Below the pieces are notes generated by a model. The model saw nothing but the letters and a program-made list of their open reading frames with translations. It was not told where the DNA came from and did not search any database. The position numbers and the translations under genes were made by a program. From Paracoccaceae bacterium (lineage in GTDB: Bacteria > Pseudomonadota > Alphaproteobacteria > Rhodobacterales > Rhodobacteraceae): 64,000 bases of DNA. Shown here in pieces: positions 9,954 to 19,296 of this stretch. The stretch spans positions 186,001 through 250,000 of the forward strand of contig JALHOL010000003.1 in the NCBI GenBank assembly GCA_022843025.1, given 5' to 3'. Within the stretch, counting starts at the first letter, position 1, and the number at the start of each line of letters is the position of its first letter.

Positions 9954-11507
9954 ATGAACGACTCCGCCCCCGCCGCCGATACCGGCAGTGATGATGATTG
10001 GGGCCCGTTTGGCCGCCCGCTTTTCGATGACCCCTCCGTCCGCGCCCTGTCGCGCGTGGGTGTTGTCGATGTCGGCTCAAACTCCGTCCGTATGGTCGTG
10101 TTTGACGGTGCCGCCCGCAGCCCGGCCTATTTCTACAACGAAAAAATCATGTGCGGCCTTGGCAAGGGTCTGGCCGAAACCGGCCGCCTGAACCCCACCG
10201 GCCGCATCCGCGCACTGGCCGCGCTGAAACGCTTCGCTTTGCTGGCCGAAGGCATGGGCGTGGACCCGCTGACCGTCGTCGCGACCGCCGCCACGCGCGA
10301 GGCAGAGGATGGCCCCGAATTCCAGGCCGAAGTGCTGCGCGAAACCGGCCTGCGACTTTGGGTGATCAACGGCGATGAAGAGGCCCGTCTGTCAGCGCAG
10401 GGCGTTCTTCTGGGCTGGCCCGAGGCGAAGGGACTGGTCTGCGATATCGGCGGCAACTCGATGGAACTGGCCCGCATCGGCGATGGTCAGGTGGGCAAAC
10501 GCATCTCTACCCCCCTTGGCCCCTTCCGCCTGCAACAGGTGACGGGCGGCGATGTCAAACGCCGCGCGCTCATCGAACGCATCCTGAAAACCGCGCAATC
10601 CGCCGTGAAATCCAGCGGCGAACGCATCTACCTCGTCGGCGGCTCCTGGCGCGTGATCGCGCGGCTCGACATGGAACGCCGCAACTACCCGCTGACCGTG
10701 CTGCACGAATACCGCATGACGCCGCAAAGCCTGCTCGACACGCTCGACTGGATCGCCGGCAGCGACCTGCCCCTCCTGCGCGCCCGCACCGGCACCTCAT
10801 CGGAACGGATGGAGCTTGTCCCCCTCGCCTGCGAGGTGCTGCGCGAACTGGTGCGCATCTTCAAGCCGACGGAAATCGACGTCTCGGCCTATGGCATCCG
10901 CGAAGGCCTGCTTTATGAACAGATGCCCCCCCGCCTGCGCCAGCGCGACCCGCTGATCGAAGCCGCGCGCATGGCGGAAATGACATCCGCCCGCGTGCCG
11001 GGTTTCGGCAAGAAACTTTATGAATTCCTGCTGCCCCTGTTCAAGGATGCCGACAAGGAACGCCACCGCCTGATCAAGGCCGCCTGCCTGCTGCACGATA
11101 CCACATGGCGCGCGCATCCCGATTACCGGGCCGAGGTCTGCTTTGACAACGCCACCCGCGCCAACCTTGGCGGCCTAGATCACCCTGGTCGCGTCTTTCT
11201 GGGCCTATCGCTCTTGCACCGTTACAAGAATTCCCGCTCCGGCTCGCGCCTTGAACCCCTGTTCCGCCTTCTGACCGACGAACAGATTCAGGATGCCGAG
11301 GTGCTGGGTAAGGCCATGCGCTTTGGCGCCATGTTCTCGGTCGCCGACCCGTCCGAAGCGGGATCGCTGCGCTGGCAACCAAAGAAGCGCGTCCTCGAAC
11401 TCAGCCTTACCGAACGCGGTCGTGATCTGTTCGGCGAGGTTGCACAGTCCCGGTTCACCTCACTCGCCCTCGCGATGAAGGCCAAGACCAGCATCAGCAG
11501 CGTTTGA
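9954..11507 (+). CDS. ppx: Exopolyphosphatase / pppGpp phosphatase family (Ppx/GppA)
   Basis: 517 aa. The actin-like phosphatase fold is clear: GVVDVGSNSVRMVVFDG (phosphate 1 loop), VVATAATREAEDGPEF, GLVCDIGGNSMELARI (phosphate 2 loop) and IREGLLYEQM near residue 320. A C-terminal helical HD-like region follows (LIKAACLLHDTTWRAHPDYRAE), as in Ppx. It removes terminal phosphates from polyphosphate, and some homologues also hydrolyse pppGpp. An acidic stretch at residues 3-18 (DSAPAADTGSDDDWG) precedes the domain. The neighbouring ppk1 supports a polyphosphate role. Confidence 0.94.
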   Translation: MNDSAPAADTGSDDDWGPFGRPLFDDPSVRALSRVGVVDVGSNSVRMVVFDGAARSPAYFYNEKIMCGLGKGLAETGRLNPTGRIRALAALKRFALLAEGMGVDPLTVVATAATREAEDGPEFQAEVLRETGLRLWVINGDEEARLSAQGVLLGWPEAKGLVCDIGGNSMELARIGDGQVGKRISTPLGPFRLQQVTGGDVKRRALIERILKTAQSAVKSSGERIYLVGGSWRVIARLDMERRNYPLTVLHEYRMTPQSLLDTLDWIAGSDLPLLRARTGTSSERMELVPLACEVLRELVRIFKPTEIDVSAYGIREGLLYEQMPPRLRQRDPLIEAARMAEMTSARVPGFGKKLYEFLLPLFKDADKERHRLIKAACLLHDTTWRAHPDYRAEVCFDNATRANLGGLDHPGRVFLGLSLLHRYKNSRSGSRLEPLFRLLTDEQIQDAEVLGKAMRFGAMFSVADPSEAGSLRWQPKKRVLELSLTERGRDLFGEVAQSRFTSLALAMKAKTSISSV

Positions 11508-11509
11508 AC

Positions 11510-12124
11510 ATGCTCACGCTGGATCACCTCGCTGTCGCCGCCACCTGCCTTGATGAAGGGACCACCGCGGTCGAGGCTGCGCTTGGCGTCACCCTAGCAC
11601 CGGGGGGCCAACACCCGCATATGGCCACACATAACCGCCTGCTCTCGCTCGGCCCCGACCTCTATCTTGAGGTGATCGCCGCCGATCCCGCCCAGCCCCG
11701 CCCCGCATGGCCGCGCTGGTTCGATCTGGATCGCTTCACCGGACCGCCCCGCCTGACGAACTGGATCTGCCGCTGCGATGACATTGGCACGGAACTGGCC
11801 CTTTCACCCCAAGGCACCGGCACCCCAGTCGCCTTGGCGCGCGGCGATTTCCGCTGGCAGATGGCCGTTCCAGCCTCTGGCATCCTGCCCTTTGACAACG
11901 CCTTCCCGGCGCTGATCCAATGGGAAGGCAGCGCCCACCCCGCCCCGCGCCTGCCCGATATCGGCATCCGCCTGACCCGGTTCGAAATCGCCCATCCCGA
12001 TGCGCTGGCCCTGCGCGCGGCGCTGCACACCCGCCTGAATGATCCGCGTGTCGTGTTCACCCCCGGCCCGCAGGCCATGCGCGCGACCTTTGCCACCCCG
12101 CATGGCGACCGGCATCTGGAATGA
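11510..12124 (+). CDS. VOC-superfamily glyoxalase-like domain protein
   Basis: About 204 aa. It starts with the VOC strand MLTLDHLAVAATCLDEGTTAVEAALGV, which carries a His at the usual metal-ligand position, and continues GGQHPHMATHNRLLSLGPDLYLEVIAADP (second His and Glu), fitting the glyoxalase-like domain group of one-to-two betaalphabetabetabeta modules. The substrate is unknown. The ATG at 11510 lies just after the ppx stop, and its own stop overlaps the next start as ATGA, so ppx, this gene and the acetyltransferase are probably one operon. Confidence 0.83.
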   Translation: MLTLDHLAVAATCLDEGTTAVEAALGVTLAPGGQHPHMATHNRLLSLGPDLYLEVIAADPAQPRPAWPRWFDLDRFTGPPRLTNWICRCDDIGTELALSPQGTGTPVALARGDFRWQMAVPASGILPFDNAFPALIQWEGSAHPAPRLPDIGIRLTRFEIAHPDALALRAALHTRLNDPRVVFTPGPQAMRATFATPHGDRHLE

Positions 12125-12609
12125 TCCGCGACGCCACCCCCGCCGACGCCCCCGCCATCGCCGCGATCTGGAACCCGGCGATCCGCGATACCTCTGTCAC
12201 CTTCAACGCCGCCGAAAAATCGCTCTCCGAGATCACCGCGATGATCACCGACCGTCAGGCCGCAGGGCATGCCTTTCTTGTGGCAGAAACGTCAGGCCGC
12301 ATCGTGGGCTTTGCCACCTACGCCCAGTTTCGCGGCGGTGTGGGTTATGCCCACACCATGGAACACACCATCCTTCTTTCCCCCGATGCGCAAGGCACCG
12401 GCCTTGGCCGCGCCCTGCTGACCGCCATCGAAGATCATGCCCGCTCGGCTGGCGCGATCAGCCTGTTCGCCGGGGTCAGCGCCGAAAACCCGGCCGGGCG
12501 CGCCTTTCACACCCGCATGGGCTATACCGAGGTGGCGATCCTGCAACGGGTGGGCTTCAAATTCGGTCGCGCCATGGATCTGGTCCTCATGCAGAAGTTC
12601 CTCTCCTGA
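12121..12609 (+). CDS. GNAT N-acetyltransferase (phosphinothricin/methionine-sulfone acetyltransferase-like)
   Basis: 162 aa GNAT fold. The N-terminus MIRDATPADAPAIAAIWNPAIRDTSVTFN, the middle HTILLSPDAQGTGLGRALLTAIEDHA (acetyl-CoA pyrophosphate loop Q-G-T-G-L-G) and the C-terminal FHTRMGYTEVAILQRVGFKFGRAMDLVLMQK resemble the phosphinothricin/MddA acetyltransferase group, which acetylates amino-acid analogues such as methionine sulfone or phosphinothricin. The physiological substrate cannot be read from sequence. Its ATG overlaps the preceding stop. Confidence 0.88.
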   Translation: MIRDATPADAPAIAAIWNPAIRDTSVTFNAAEKSLSEITAMITDRQAAGHAFLVAETSGRIVGFATYAQFRGGVGYAHTMEHTILLSPDAQGTGLGRALLTAIEDHARSAGAISLFAGVSAENPAGRAFHTRMGYTEVAILQRVGFKFGRAMDLVLMQKFLS

Positions 12610-12640
12610 CTTCTGCCAAAATCCGACGTAACATCGTCAT

Positions 12641-13339
12641 ATGTCGATCTGGACCCGCATCGCCGAAGCGCTGTCTGCACTCGCCCAGGGCGAGCCGCTT
12701 TCCGTTGTCTTCGACAAACTTCAGGGCAAGGTCGACCACCACCCCGAACTGACCGTCGGCTTCACCATCGCCGTCATCGCGCTGGGGGCCAAGATCGCCA
12801 AGGCCGATGGCGAGGTAACGCGGGATGAGGTCACCGCCTTCCGCCGCGTCTTCACGATTGATGAGGCCGAGCTTCAGAACGCCGCCCGCGTCTTCAACCT
12901 TGCCCGTCAGGATGTGGCGGGCTTTGATGCCTATGCCCGCAAGATCGCCGCCATGTTCGGGGCCGGTCACCGCGACGTGCTGGAAGACGTGATGGAGGGG
13001 CTGTTCCTCATCGCCCTCGCCGATGGCCGCTATCACCCCGGCGAGGATGATTTCCTGCGCGAGGTCGCCCGCATCTTCGGCCTGACGGATGCCTGCTTCC
13101 GCGCCCTTCATGCCAGTTTCGTCGAAGGCGCGCCCCGCGACCCGTATGATGTGCTGGGCATCCCCCCCGACACCCCCATCGAACAGGCCCGCGCTGCATG
13201 GAAGGCCGCCGTCAAGGAACACCACCCCGACAGGATGCTCGCCCGCGGCGTCCCGGAAGAGGCGATCAAGCTGTCTGAACGCCGCCTGATCGCGCTGAAT
13301 GCCGCATGGGAAGAGATTTCGGCGAAAGAGGCGGCCTGA
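12641..13339 (+). CDS. TerB + DnaJ domain protein (DjlA-like co-chaperone)
   Basis: 232 aa. Residues ~40-150 form an all-helical TerB-like domain (VGFTIAVIALGAKIAKADGEVTRDEVTAFRRVF ... VMEGLFLIALADGRYHPGEDDFLREVARIFGL). Residues ~165-232 form a J-domain (DPYDVLGIPPDTPIEQARAAWKAAVKEHHPDRM) with the essential HPD motif that stimulates Hsp70 ATPase. This is the arrangement of DjlA, but there is no obvious N-terminal membrane anchor, so it is probably soluble. It ends four bases before the next gene. Confidence 0.88.
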   Translation: MSIWTRIAEALSALAQGEPLSVVFDKLQGKVDHHPELTVGFTIAVIALGAKIAKADGEVTRDEVTAFRRVFTIDEAELQNAARVFNLARQDVAGFDAYARKIAAMFGAGHRDVLEDVMEGLFLIALADGRYHPGEDDFLREVARIFGLTDACFRALHASFVEGAPRDPYDVLGIPPDTPIEQARAAWKAAVKEHHPDRMLARGVPEEAIKLSERRLIALNAAWEEISAKEAA

Positions 13340-13343
13340 CGCC

Positions 13344-14396
13344 ATGGCAGGGCCAAGCCTGCGCCTTGCCACCTACAATGTCGAATGGTTCAACGCCCTA
13401 TTCGATGATGCGGGCCATCCGCTGAACGACACCCACCCCTCGGCCCGTTATGGCATCACCCGCGACCGGCAGTTGACCGCCCTACGCGCTGTCTTTGCCG
13501 CACTGGATGCCGATGGGATCATGGTGATCGAAGCGCCCGACACCGGATCAAAACGCTCCACCACCCGCGCGCTGGAACGCTTTGCCGCCAGCGCGGGCCT
13601 GCGCGCCCGTCGCGCCATCATCGGCTATCCGTCTGAAACTGAACAGGAAATTGCCTTTCTCTATGATCCGGACCGGCTCACCATCCGCCACGATCCGCAG
13701 GGCGACCCCGCCCCCCGTCAAGGGGCCAGCAACGCCCCCCGTTTCGACACCGCCTTCCGCTATGACCTTGATGCCGATGGCGTGGGCGAGGTGATCCGCT
13801 TTTCCAAACCACCCCTAGAACTGGCCGTCACCCATGCGGCGGGAACCCTTCGCCTGATCGGCGTACATGCCAAATCCAAAGCGCCCCACGGCGCGCGCGA
13901 TGATGTCGAACTCACCCGCCTTGCCATCGACAACCGCCGCAAACAACTCGCCCAATGCCTTTGGCTGCGCCAGCGGGTAACGGCGCATATCCGGGCGGGC
14001 GACAGCGTCATCGTCATGGGCGATCTGAACGATGGCCCCGGTCTGGATGAATATGAAAAGCTGTTCGGCCATTCCGGGGTAGAGGTCGTCCTCGGCCCCG
14101 ACGACCCGCCCGACCTGCGCCTCTTCGATCCCCATGCCCAGATGGCCATCACCCAGCGCCTTGGCGTGGCCCCCGCCACCGCCCGTTTCTTCATCGCGCC
14201 CCAAAACCGCTGGCTGGATGCGCTCTTGGATTTCGTCATGGTCTCGCCCGATCTGCGCGCCCGCGCGGCGCCCGTTTGGCGCATTTGGCACCCCGATGAT
14301 GACCCTGTGATCGCCGCCAATCCCACCCTGCGCGCCGCGCTTCTGGATGCGTCCGACCATTTCCCCGTGACGCTGGACCTTGCCCCTGTTGAATAG
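13344..14396 (+). CDS. Endonuclease/exonuclease/phosphatase family protein
   Basis: 350 aa from the ATG at 13344, four bases after the preceding stop. Conserved EEP-superfamily elements are present: RLATYNVEWFNALFDD (N/E metal site), MVIEAPDTGS, IGVHAKSKAP (His region), VIVMGDLNDGPG (the D-x-N motif) and LDASDHFPVTLDLAP (terminal S-D-H-x-P). The fold covers nucleases, inositol-phosphatases and sphingomyelinases; no signal peptide is visible, so an intracellular nuclease or phosphatase is likely. The substrate is unknown. Confidence 0.85.
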   Translation: MAGPSLRLATYNVEWFNALFDDAGHPLNDTHPSARYGITRDRQLTALRAVFAALDADGIMVIEAPDTGSKRSTTRALERFAASAGLRARRAIIGYPSETEQEIAFLYDPDRLTIRHDPQGDPAPRQGASNAPRFDTAFRYDLDADGVGEVIRFSKPPLELAVTHAAGTLRLIGVHAKSKAPHGARDDVELTRLAIDNRRKQLAQCLWLRQRVTAHIRAGDSVIVMGDLNDGPGLDEYEKLFGHSGVEVVLGPDDPPDLRLFDPHAQMAITQRLGVAPATARFFIAPQNRWLDALLDFVMVSPDLRARAAPVWRIWHPDDDPVIAANPTLRAALLDASDHFPVTLDLAPVE

Positions 14397-14422
14397 CCGC
14401 CCGCCATCCCCATCTATGGCCC

Positions 14423-14761
14423 ATGAAACACGCAGTCCTGATCCTCGCCCTCGCCCTTGCCCCGCTCCCCGCCCTCGCGCAGGAAACCCCCGCGCCCGAG
14501 GCCGAGGAAGGACCCAGCCTCATGGAACGCGGCCTTGCCCTGTTCTTCGAAGGCTTCCGTCAGGAACTGGAACCCGCGCTGGAAGGCATGGGCGACGCGT
14601 TGACCGAACTGCAACCCGCCCTCGACAGCATGATGGGCATGATTGACGACATGACGAACTACTCGATGCCCGAAATGCTGGAAAACGGTGACATCATCAT
14701 GCGCCGCAAGCCGGATGCGCCGCCGGTTGAACCGCCTGCGGCACCCGGCACGGATCTGTAA
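14423..14761 (+). CDS. Small exported protein of unknown function
   Basis: 112 aa: a signal peptide (MKHAVLILALALAPLPALAQ), then an acidic stretch (ETPAPEAEEGPS) and helical segments rich in Met, Leu and Glu (LMERGLALFFEGFRQELEPALEGMGDALTELQPAL). The C-terminus is proline-rich (PDAPPVEPPAAPG). It is probably periplasmic. I do not recognise a characterised domain. It starts 26 bp after the EEP gene and is followed by the paired-hairpin element at 14788, so it may be the last gene of the unit. Confidence 0.75.
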   Translation: MKHAVLILALALAPLPALAQETPAPEAEEGPSLMERGLALFFEGFRQELEPALEGMGDALTELQPALDSMMGMIDDMTNYSMPEMLENGDIIMRRKPDAPPVEPPAAPGTDL

Positions 14762-14787
14762 CGCTGCGCCAGAACCCCGCGCCCGAC

Positions 14788-14828
14788 GGGGGCATCGCCC
14801 CTGTCAGATTTTTCGCAGAAAAATCGTC
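14788..14828. terminator. Paired-hairpin terminator between converging genes (second copy)
   Basis: A short GC stem (GGGGC, loop ATC, GCCCC) at 14789-14801 is followed by the palindrome GATTTTTCGCAGAAAAATC and GTC at 14807-14828. It lies between the rightward exported-protein gene and the leftward amine oxidase gene. Confidence 0.68.
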
Positions 14829-14851
14829 CCTTCACATCCGGCCAGACCGGA

Positions 14852-16186
14852 TCAACCGGCAAGCATGGACTGCGCCACCCCGCGCCCCGACAGCACCGCC
14901 CCATGCGCTGTGCCGAAATAATCCGGCTCCGCAGCCTCGCCCGCGAACCACAGCGCCCCGTCCCACTCGGCCCCCGCCAGCGCGCGTCGGCTGTCCGGCC
15001 CGCTGCCCACAGCGTGAAAACTGTAACTGCCCAGACTGAACGGATCGCGCCCCCAGCGCGTCACCTGTGCTGCGACCGGGGCGGGAAAGCCGGACCCGAA
15101 CATCGCGCGCAAGGCATCGGATGCCGCCGCCACCGTGGCGCGGTCATCCAGACCCTCCAACGCGGCTGCCTGATCACCAGCATGGAACCCCAGCAGAACC
15201 GGCGCGCCCGTTCCCCGCGTCAGCGACACCCATTCCGCCCAGATGCCCGGCTCCGGCCCCAGCCAGCCGATCCAGTCCACATCATCGGGCCACTGCACCC
15301 GGTCAAAGCGTAGCCAGCATTTGTTCAGCAACCCCATGCCCAGCCCGTCAATCGCCGCCTGCCGCGGAGGATCCAGCGCCGCGCCAAACCGGACACGCCC
15401 GGATTGCAACACCCCCAGCGGCAGCGTGCAGACGATCCGCCCTGCCGCAATCACAGATCCATCCGCCAGCGTCACCCGCCCCGGCGCAATCTCCACCACC
15501 TCGGCCCCCAGACGCAGGTTCACCCCCTGCGCCATGTGGCGCGCAACCTGATCGAACCCGTCGGGGAACAGCGCATCCGCGCCGTCAAATTCCTCCCCCT
15601 CCGAACCCCACCACGCCGACAGACGCCGCGCAGGCCCGCCATATTCCTGCTCCAGCGTGCTGTTGATCAGATACTGCACCAACCGCCGTTCCCCGGCGCT
15701 GGCCTTCCGCCAACCTTCTGATGCCTCCACTGCCGCCAAAACCGAAACATCGCTGTCACGATCCTCGGCCGTTGCCAGCGCACGGCGCAGGATCCGCTCC
15801 GCCCCCCGCAGGTCGGGGTCAATCTCCTCCCCCGCCGCATCCAGCAGGATCGCCCGGTCATAGCTCGTCTCCACCAGACGCGCGCCCGCATCGCGCGCCA
15901 ACGCCTCCAGCGGATTGCCCTTTCGCCCGTGAATCCAGCTCGCCCCCAGATCCATCGGCAGATCGGGCCAAAGGCGTGAGGTGTGGATGCGCCCGCCGGG
16001 CCGACCCCGCGCCTCCAGCACCACCACCTCCTGCCCTGCATCCGCAAGCGCCCGCGCCACAGAAAGCCCGGCCAGCCCGGCCCCGATCACCACGACCGGC
16101 CCCTCCGCCGCCCGTGCCGCCCGCAGGCCAAGCCCCACCGCCCCCAAACCCATCACCACCGCACGCCGCGTCACACCAGAAACCAT
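14852..16186 (-). CDS. Flavin-dependent amine oxidase, probably Tat-exported
   Basis: 444 aa. The N-terminus has a twin-arginine-like segment (TRRAVVMGLGAVGLGLRAARA). The FAD-binding Rossmann motif VVVIGAGLAGLSVARALADAG is followed by EARGRPGGRIHTSRLW and DLGASWIHG, the monoamine-oxidase signature. The C-terminus has WFAGEAAEPDYFGTAHGAVLSGRGVAQSML, the second FAD-contact segment. It resembles polyamine/monoamine oxidases and lysine-specific demethylase-like flavoenzymes; the substrate is unknown. The start is 8 bp after the methylmalonyl-CoA mutase stop, so it is probably cotranscribed with the mutase, although no metabolic link is obvious. Confidence 0.88.
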   Translation of the reverse strand: MVSGVTRRAVVMGLGAVGLGLRAARAAEGPVVVIGAGLAGLSVARALADAGQEVVVLEARGRPGGRIHTSRLWPDLPMDLGASWIHGRKGNPLEALARDAGARLVETSYDRAILLDAAGEEIDPDLRGAERILRRALATAEDRDSDVSVLAAVEASEGWRKASAGERRLVQYLINSTLEQEYGGPARRLSAWWGSEGEEFDGADALFPDGFDQVARHMAQGVNLRLGAEVVEIAPGRVTLADGSVIAAGRIVCTLPLGVLQSGRVRFGAALDPPRQAAIDGLGMGLLNKCWLRFDRVQWPDDVDWIGWLGPEPGIWAEWVSLTRGTGAPVLLGFHAGDQAAALEGLDDRATVAAASDALRAMFGSGFPAPVAAQVTRWGRDPFSLGSYSFHAVGSGPDSRRALAGAEWDGALWFAGEAAEPDYFGTAHGAVLSGRGVAQSMLAG

Positions 16187-16194
16187 CGCCGTCC

Positions 16195-18324
16195 TCAGGT
16201 CCGGGTCGCCCGGATCAACTCCAGAATATCCTTCGCTGCCTCGGGGATATTCGTCCCCGGCCCAAAGATCGCCTTCACCCCGGCATCATAAAGGAACTGG
16301 TAATCCTGCTGCGGGATCACGCCCCCGCAGATCACCAGAATCTCTCCCGCCCCGGCATCCTTCAGCGCCTGCACCAGCTTGGGGGCCAATGTCTTGTGCC
16401 CCGCCGCCTGCGACGAAATCCCCACCACATGCACATCATTGTCGATGGCGTCCTGCGCCGCCTCTTCCGGCGTCTGGAACAGCGGGCCCACATCCACATC
16501 AAACCCGATATCGGCAAAGGCCGTGGCGATCACCTTCGCCCCCCGGTCATGCCCGTCTTGCCCCATCTTCACGACCAGCATCCGCGGACGCCGCCCTTCC
16601 TCTTCGGCAAAGGCTTCCACATCCTTCTGAATCTGAGCAAAGCCCTGATCGCCCTCATAGGCCGCGCCATATACCCCGGCCAAGGTCTTCACCTCGGCGC
16701 GATGACGCCCGAACACCTTTTCCATCGCCATGCTGATCTCTCCGACTGTGGCCCTTGCGCGGGCCGCAACCACGGCCGCCTCCAGCAGATTGCCGCCCTC
16801 GCCCGCACGGCGGGTCATTTCTTCCAACGCGGCCTGACAGGCGGCCTCGTCCCGCGCCGCGCGGGTGCTGTTCAGCCGCGTGATCTGCGCCTCGCGCACC
16901 GCCACATTGTCGATATCCAGGAAATCGATCGGGTCTTCCTTGTCCTTGCGGTACTTGTTCACCCCGACGATCACTTCCTCGCCCCGGTCGATCATTGCCT
17001 GCCGCCGCGCCGCACTTTCCTCGATCCGCAGCTTGGGCATCCCCGTGGCCACCGCCTTGGTCATGCCCCCCATCGCCTCGACCGCTTCCATCAGGGTCCA
17101 GGCCTGCTCGGCCAGTTGCGCCGTCAGCGTTTCCACATAGTAAGACCCCGCCAGCGGATCGACGACATGGGTGATCCCCGTCTCTTCCTGCAAGATCAAC
17201 TGCGTATTCCGCGCGATCCGCGCGCTGAATTCGGTCGGCAGGGCAATCGCCTCATCCAGCGCATTGGTATGCAGCGACTGTGTCCCGCCCAACGCTGCCG
17301 CCATCGCCTCATAGGCGGTGCGGATCACGTTGTTATACGGGTCCTGCTCCTGCAAGCTCACGCCGCTGGTCTGGCAATGGGTCCGCAACATCAGGCTGGA
17401 TGTCTTCTGCGCCCCGAACCCTTCCATGATCCGATGCCACAGCATCCGCGCCGCGCGCAGCTTGGCCACTTCCATGAAGAAATTCATCCCGATGGCGAAG
17501 AAGAAACTCAGCCGCCCCGCGAATTCATCGACATTCATCCCCCGCGCCAGCGCCGTGCGGACATATTCCCGCCCATCGGCCAGCGTGAAGGCCAGCTCCT
17601 GCACAAGGTTCGCCCCCGCCTCCTGCATGTGATAGCCAGAGATGGAGATGGAGTTGAACTTCGGCATCTCTTTCGCCGTGTATTCAATGATATCCGCGAT
17701 GATCCGCATGCTGGGTTCAGGCGGATAGATATAGGTGTTGCGCACCATGAACTCTTTCAGGATGTCGTTCTGGATCGTCCCTGATAGCGCTGCCCGCGAC
17801 ACACCTTGCTCTTCCCCGGTCACGATGAAACTGGCCAGAACCGGGATCACCGCGCCGTTCATCGTCATCGACACGCTGACCTTGTCCAGCGGGATGCCGT
17901 CGAACAGCACCTTCATGTCCTCGACACTGTCGATGGCGACGCCCGCCTTGCCCACATCGCCCACGACACGGGGATGATCGCTGTCATAGCCGCGGTGGGT
18001 GGCAAGGTCGAAGGCCACCGACACCCCCTGCTGCCCCGCCGCCAGCGCCTTGCGATAGAAATTGTTGCTCTCTTCCGCGGTCGAAAACCCGGCATATTGC
18101 CGGATCGTCCAAGGACGGCCTGCATACATCGTGGCCCGCACTCCACGCGTGAAGGGGGCCACCCCCGGCAACTCGCCCATCTGCGGCAGCGCCGCCACAT
18201 CCGCCTGCGTATACAGCGGCTTGACGGCGATCCCCTCAAGCGTTTGCCATGTCAGGCTGTCGGGATCCGCGCCCTTCAATTCCTTGGCAGCCAGCGCCCG
18301 CCATTTCGACAGATCTTCCGTCAT
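16195..18324 (-). CDS. scpA: Methylmalonyl-CoA mutase
   Basis: 709 aa, the single-polypeptide type. Converts (R)-methylmalonyl-CoA to succinyl-CoA with adenosylcobalamin. The TIM-barrel substrate domain ([36 protein letters not shown], with Tyr and Arg contacts) occupies the first ~520 residues. The C-terminal B12 domain contains [27 protein letters not shown] (the DxHxxG lower-ligand motif) and [11 protein letters not shown]. The ATG at 18324 follows GGAAGGAAAG. It completes the propionyl-CoA to succinyl-CoA route with pccA and pccB located to the right. Confidence 0.98.
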   Translation of the reverse strand: MTEDLSKWRALAAKELKGADPDSLTWQTLEGIAVKPLYTQADVAALPQMGELPGVAPFTRGVRATMYAGRPWTIRQYAGFSTAEESNNFYRKALAAGQQGVSVAFDLATHRGYDSDHPRVVGDVGKAGVAIDSVEDMKVLFDGIPLDKVSVSMTMNGAVIPVLASFIVTGEEQGVSRAALSGTIQNDILKEFMVRNTYIYPPEPSMRIIADIIEYTAKEMPKFNSISISGYHMQEAGANLVQELAFTLADGREYVRTALARGMNVDEFAGRLSFFFAIGMNFFMEVAKLRAARMLWHRIMEGFGAQKTSSLMLRTHCQTSGVSLQEQDPYNNVIRTAYEAMAAALGGTQSLHTNALDEAIALPTEFSARIARNTQLILQEETGITHVVDPLAGSYYVETLTAQLAEQAWTLMEAVEAMGGMTKAVATGMPKLRIEESAARRQAMIDRGEEVIVGVNKYRKDKEDPIDFLDIDNVAVREAQITRLNSTRAARDEAACQAALEEMTRRAGEGGNLLEAAVVAARARATVGEISMAMEKVFGRHRAEVKTLAGVYGAAYEGDQGFAQIQKDVEAFAEEEGRRPRMLVVKMGQDGHDRGAKVIATAFADIGFDVDVGPLFQTPEEAAQDAIDNDVHVVGISSQAAGHKTLAPKLVQALKDAGAGEILVICGGVIPQQDYQFLYDAGVKAIFGPGTNIPEAAKDILELIRATRT

Positions 18325-18416
18325 CTTTCTTCCTTCCACTGCCGGGGTGGGCATCCCGGCCATATCCCTTGGGTTTTCAGCCGCCTGCCCTATATTCAGG
18401 GTCAAAGAGGAACCGC

Positions 18417-18860
18417 ATGAAAACCCTGTTTGCCTTGCTTGTCGCAGCCCTGCTGCCGCTTTCGGCCTTCGCACAAGAGGCCGCCGATTTTGCCCCCGTC
18501 CCGGCATCCGAGGTGGTGCTGGACGAACTCATGTATGTGAAACGCCCGCTGGTCGTTTTCGCGGACTCCCCGAACGATCCGAACTTCATCCGGCAGATGG
18601 ACCTGATCGGTCGCGATCCCGCCTCGCTTCTGGCGCGCGATGTGGTGGTGATCACGGACACAGACCCCGCCGCCCGGTCCGAACTGCGCAAGAAACTGCG
18701 CCCGCGCGGCTTTTCCTTGGTGATCCTCGACAAGGATCTGAAAACAACCCTGCGCAAACCGCTGCCTTGGGACGTGCGCGAAATCACCCACGCCATCGAC
18801 AAATTCCCGCTGCGTCGGCAGGAAATCCAGCAAGGCAACCGCCCCGCTGCGGGTGGCTGA
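18417..18860 (+). CDS. Exported DUF4174 protein
   Basis: 147 aa: signal peptide [19 protein letters not shown], then a compact domain ([30 protein letters not shown] ... [48 protein letters not shown]). This matches my memory of the DUF4174 family: thioredoxin-like in outline, but without a CxxC motif, so it is not an obvious redox enzyme. It diverges from scpA across a 92-bp spacer and converges on the small membrane-protein gene, with only 4 bp between the two stops. Function unknown. Confidence 0.82.
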   Translation: MKTLFALLVAALLPLSAFAQEAADFAPVPASEVVLDELMYVKRPLVVFADSPNDPNFIRQMDLIGRDPASLLARDVVVITDTDPAARSELRKKLRPRGFSLVILDKDLKTTLRKPLPWDVREITHAIDKFPLRRQEIQQGNRPAAGG

Positions 18861-18864
18861 TCGC

Positions 18865-19296
18865 TCACCGGCACGCCCTGTCGCGCACGAGAAAGACTCC
18901 GGTCAGAACATAAATCCAAACCAGCACCGCAGCCCCCTGCTCTACGGTGACCAACCCAACCCTCCATAGGCCCGCCACTGCGAAGATCAGCACCGCGAAC
19001 ACTGCCCAGAGCAGGACCAACCGCCACAAGACCACCGCCCGCCCCATGACGCGCCAGATCAGCGCACAGGACAGCGCGACACCCGCGCCCCAGATTGGCA
19101 GATTGAAAAGCAAGAAGCGGGGCGGGGCCGAAGGGTACAACCACGGAAATCCTGTCAACGCCGCCAACCAGTGCAAGCCCTCTCCCCCGTCCCGCGCAGC
19201 GTCCCAAAGCAGAGCATTCGCCACGGCCCAGAAGGGAACTGTGACCAGCGCGCCAAGGGTCGCAACTGCGGAACGGGCGAAGGGGTGCCACCTCAC
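18865..19296 (-). CDS. Small multi-pass membrane protein of unknown function
   Basis: 143 aa with four predicted hydrophobic helices ([79 protein letters not shown]). The GTG start overlaps the pccA stop (GTGA), which implies translational coupling with pccA. I do not recognise the family. Because it is coupled to a soluble biotin carboxylase, a comparison with its position in relatives would show whether the link is conserved. Confidence 0.72.
   Translation of the reverse strand: MRWHPFARSAVATLGALVTVPFWAVANALLWDAARDGGEGLHWLAALTGFPWLYPSAPPRFLLFNLPIWGAGVALSCALIWRVMGRAVVLWRLVLLWAVFAVLIFAVAGLWRVGLVTVEQGAAVLVWIYVLTGVFLVRDRACR

Noticed and set aside
13299-13343. Upstream extension of the EEP-family gene
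   Set aside because: The ATG at 13344 starts the conserved domain cleanly and follows the previous stop; the extension would overlap the DnaJ gene by 41 bp.
15721-17784. 687-codon open frame on the plus strand
   Set aside because: Antisense to the amine oxidase and methylmalonyl-CoA mutase genes; Pro/His/Arg-rich low-complexity product typical of GC-rich antisense frames.
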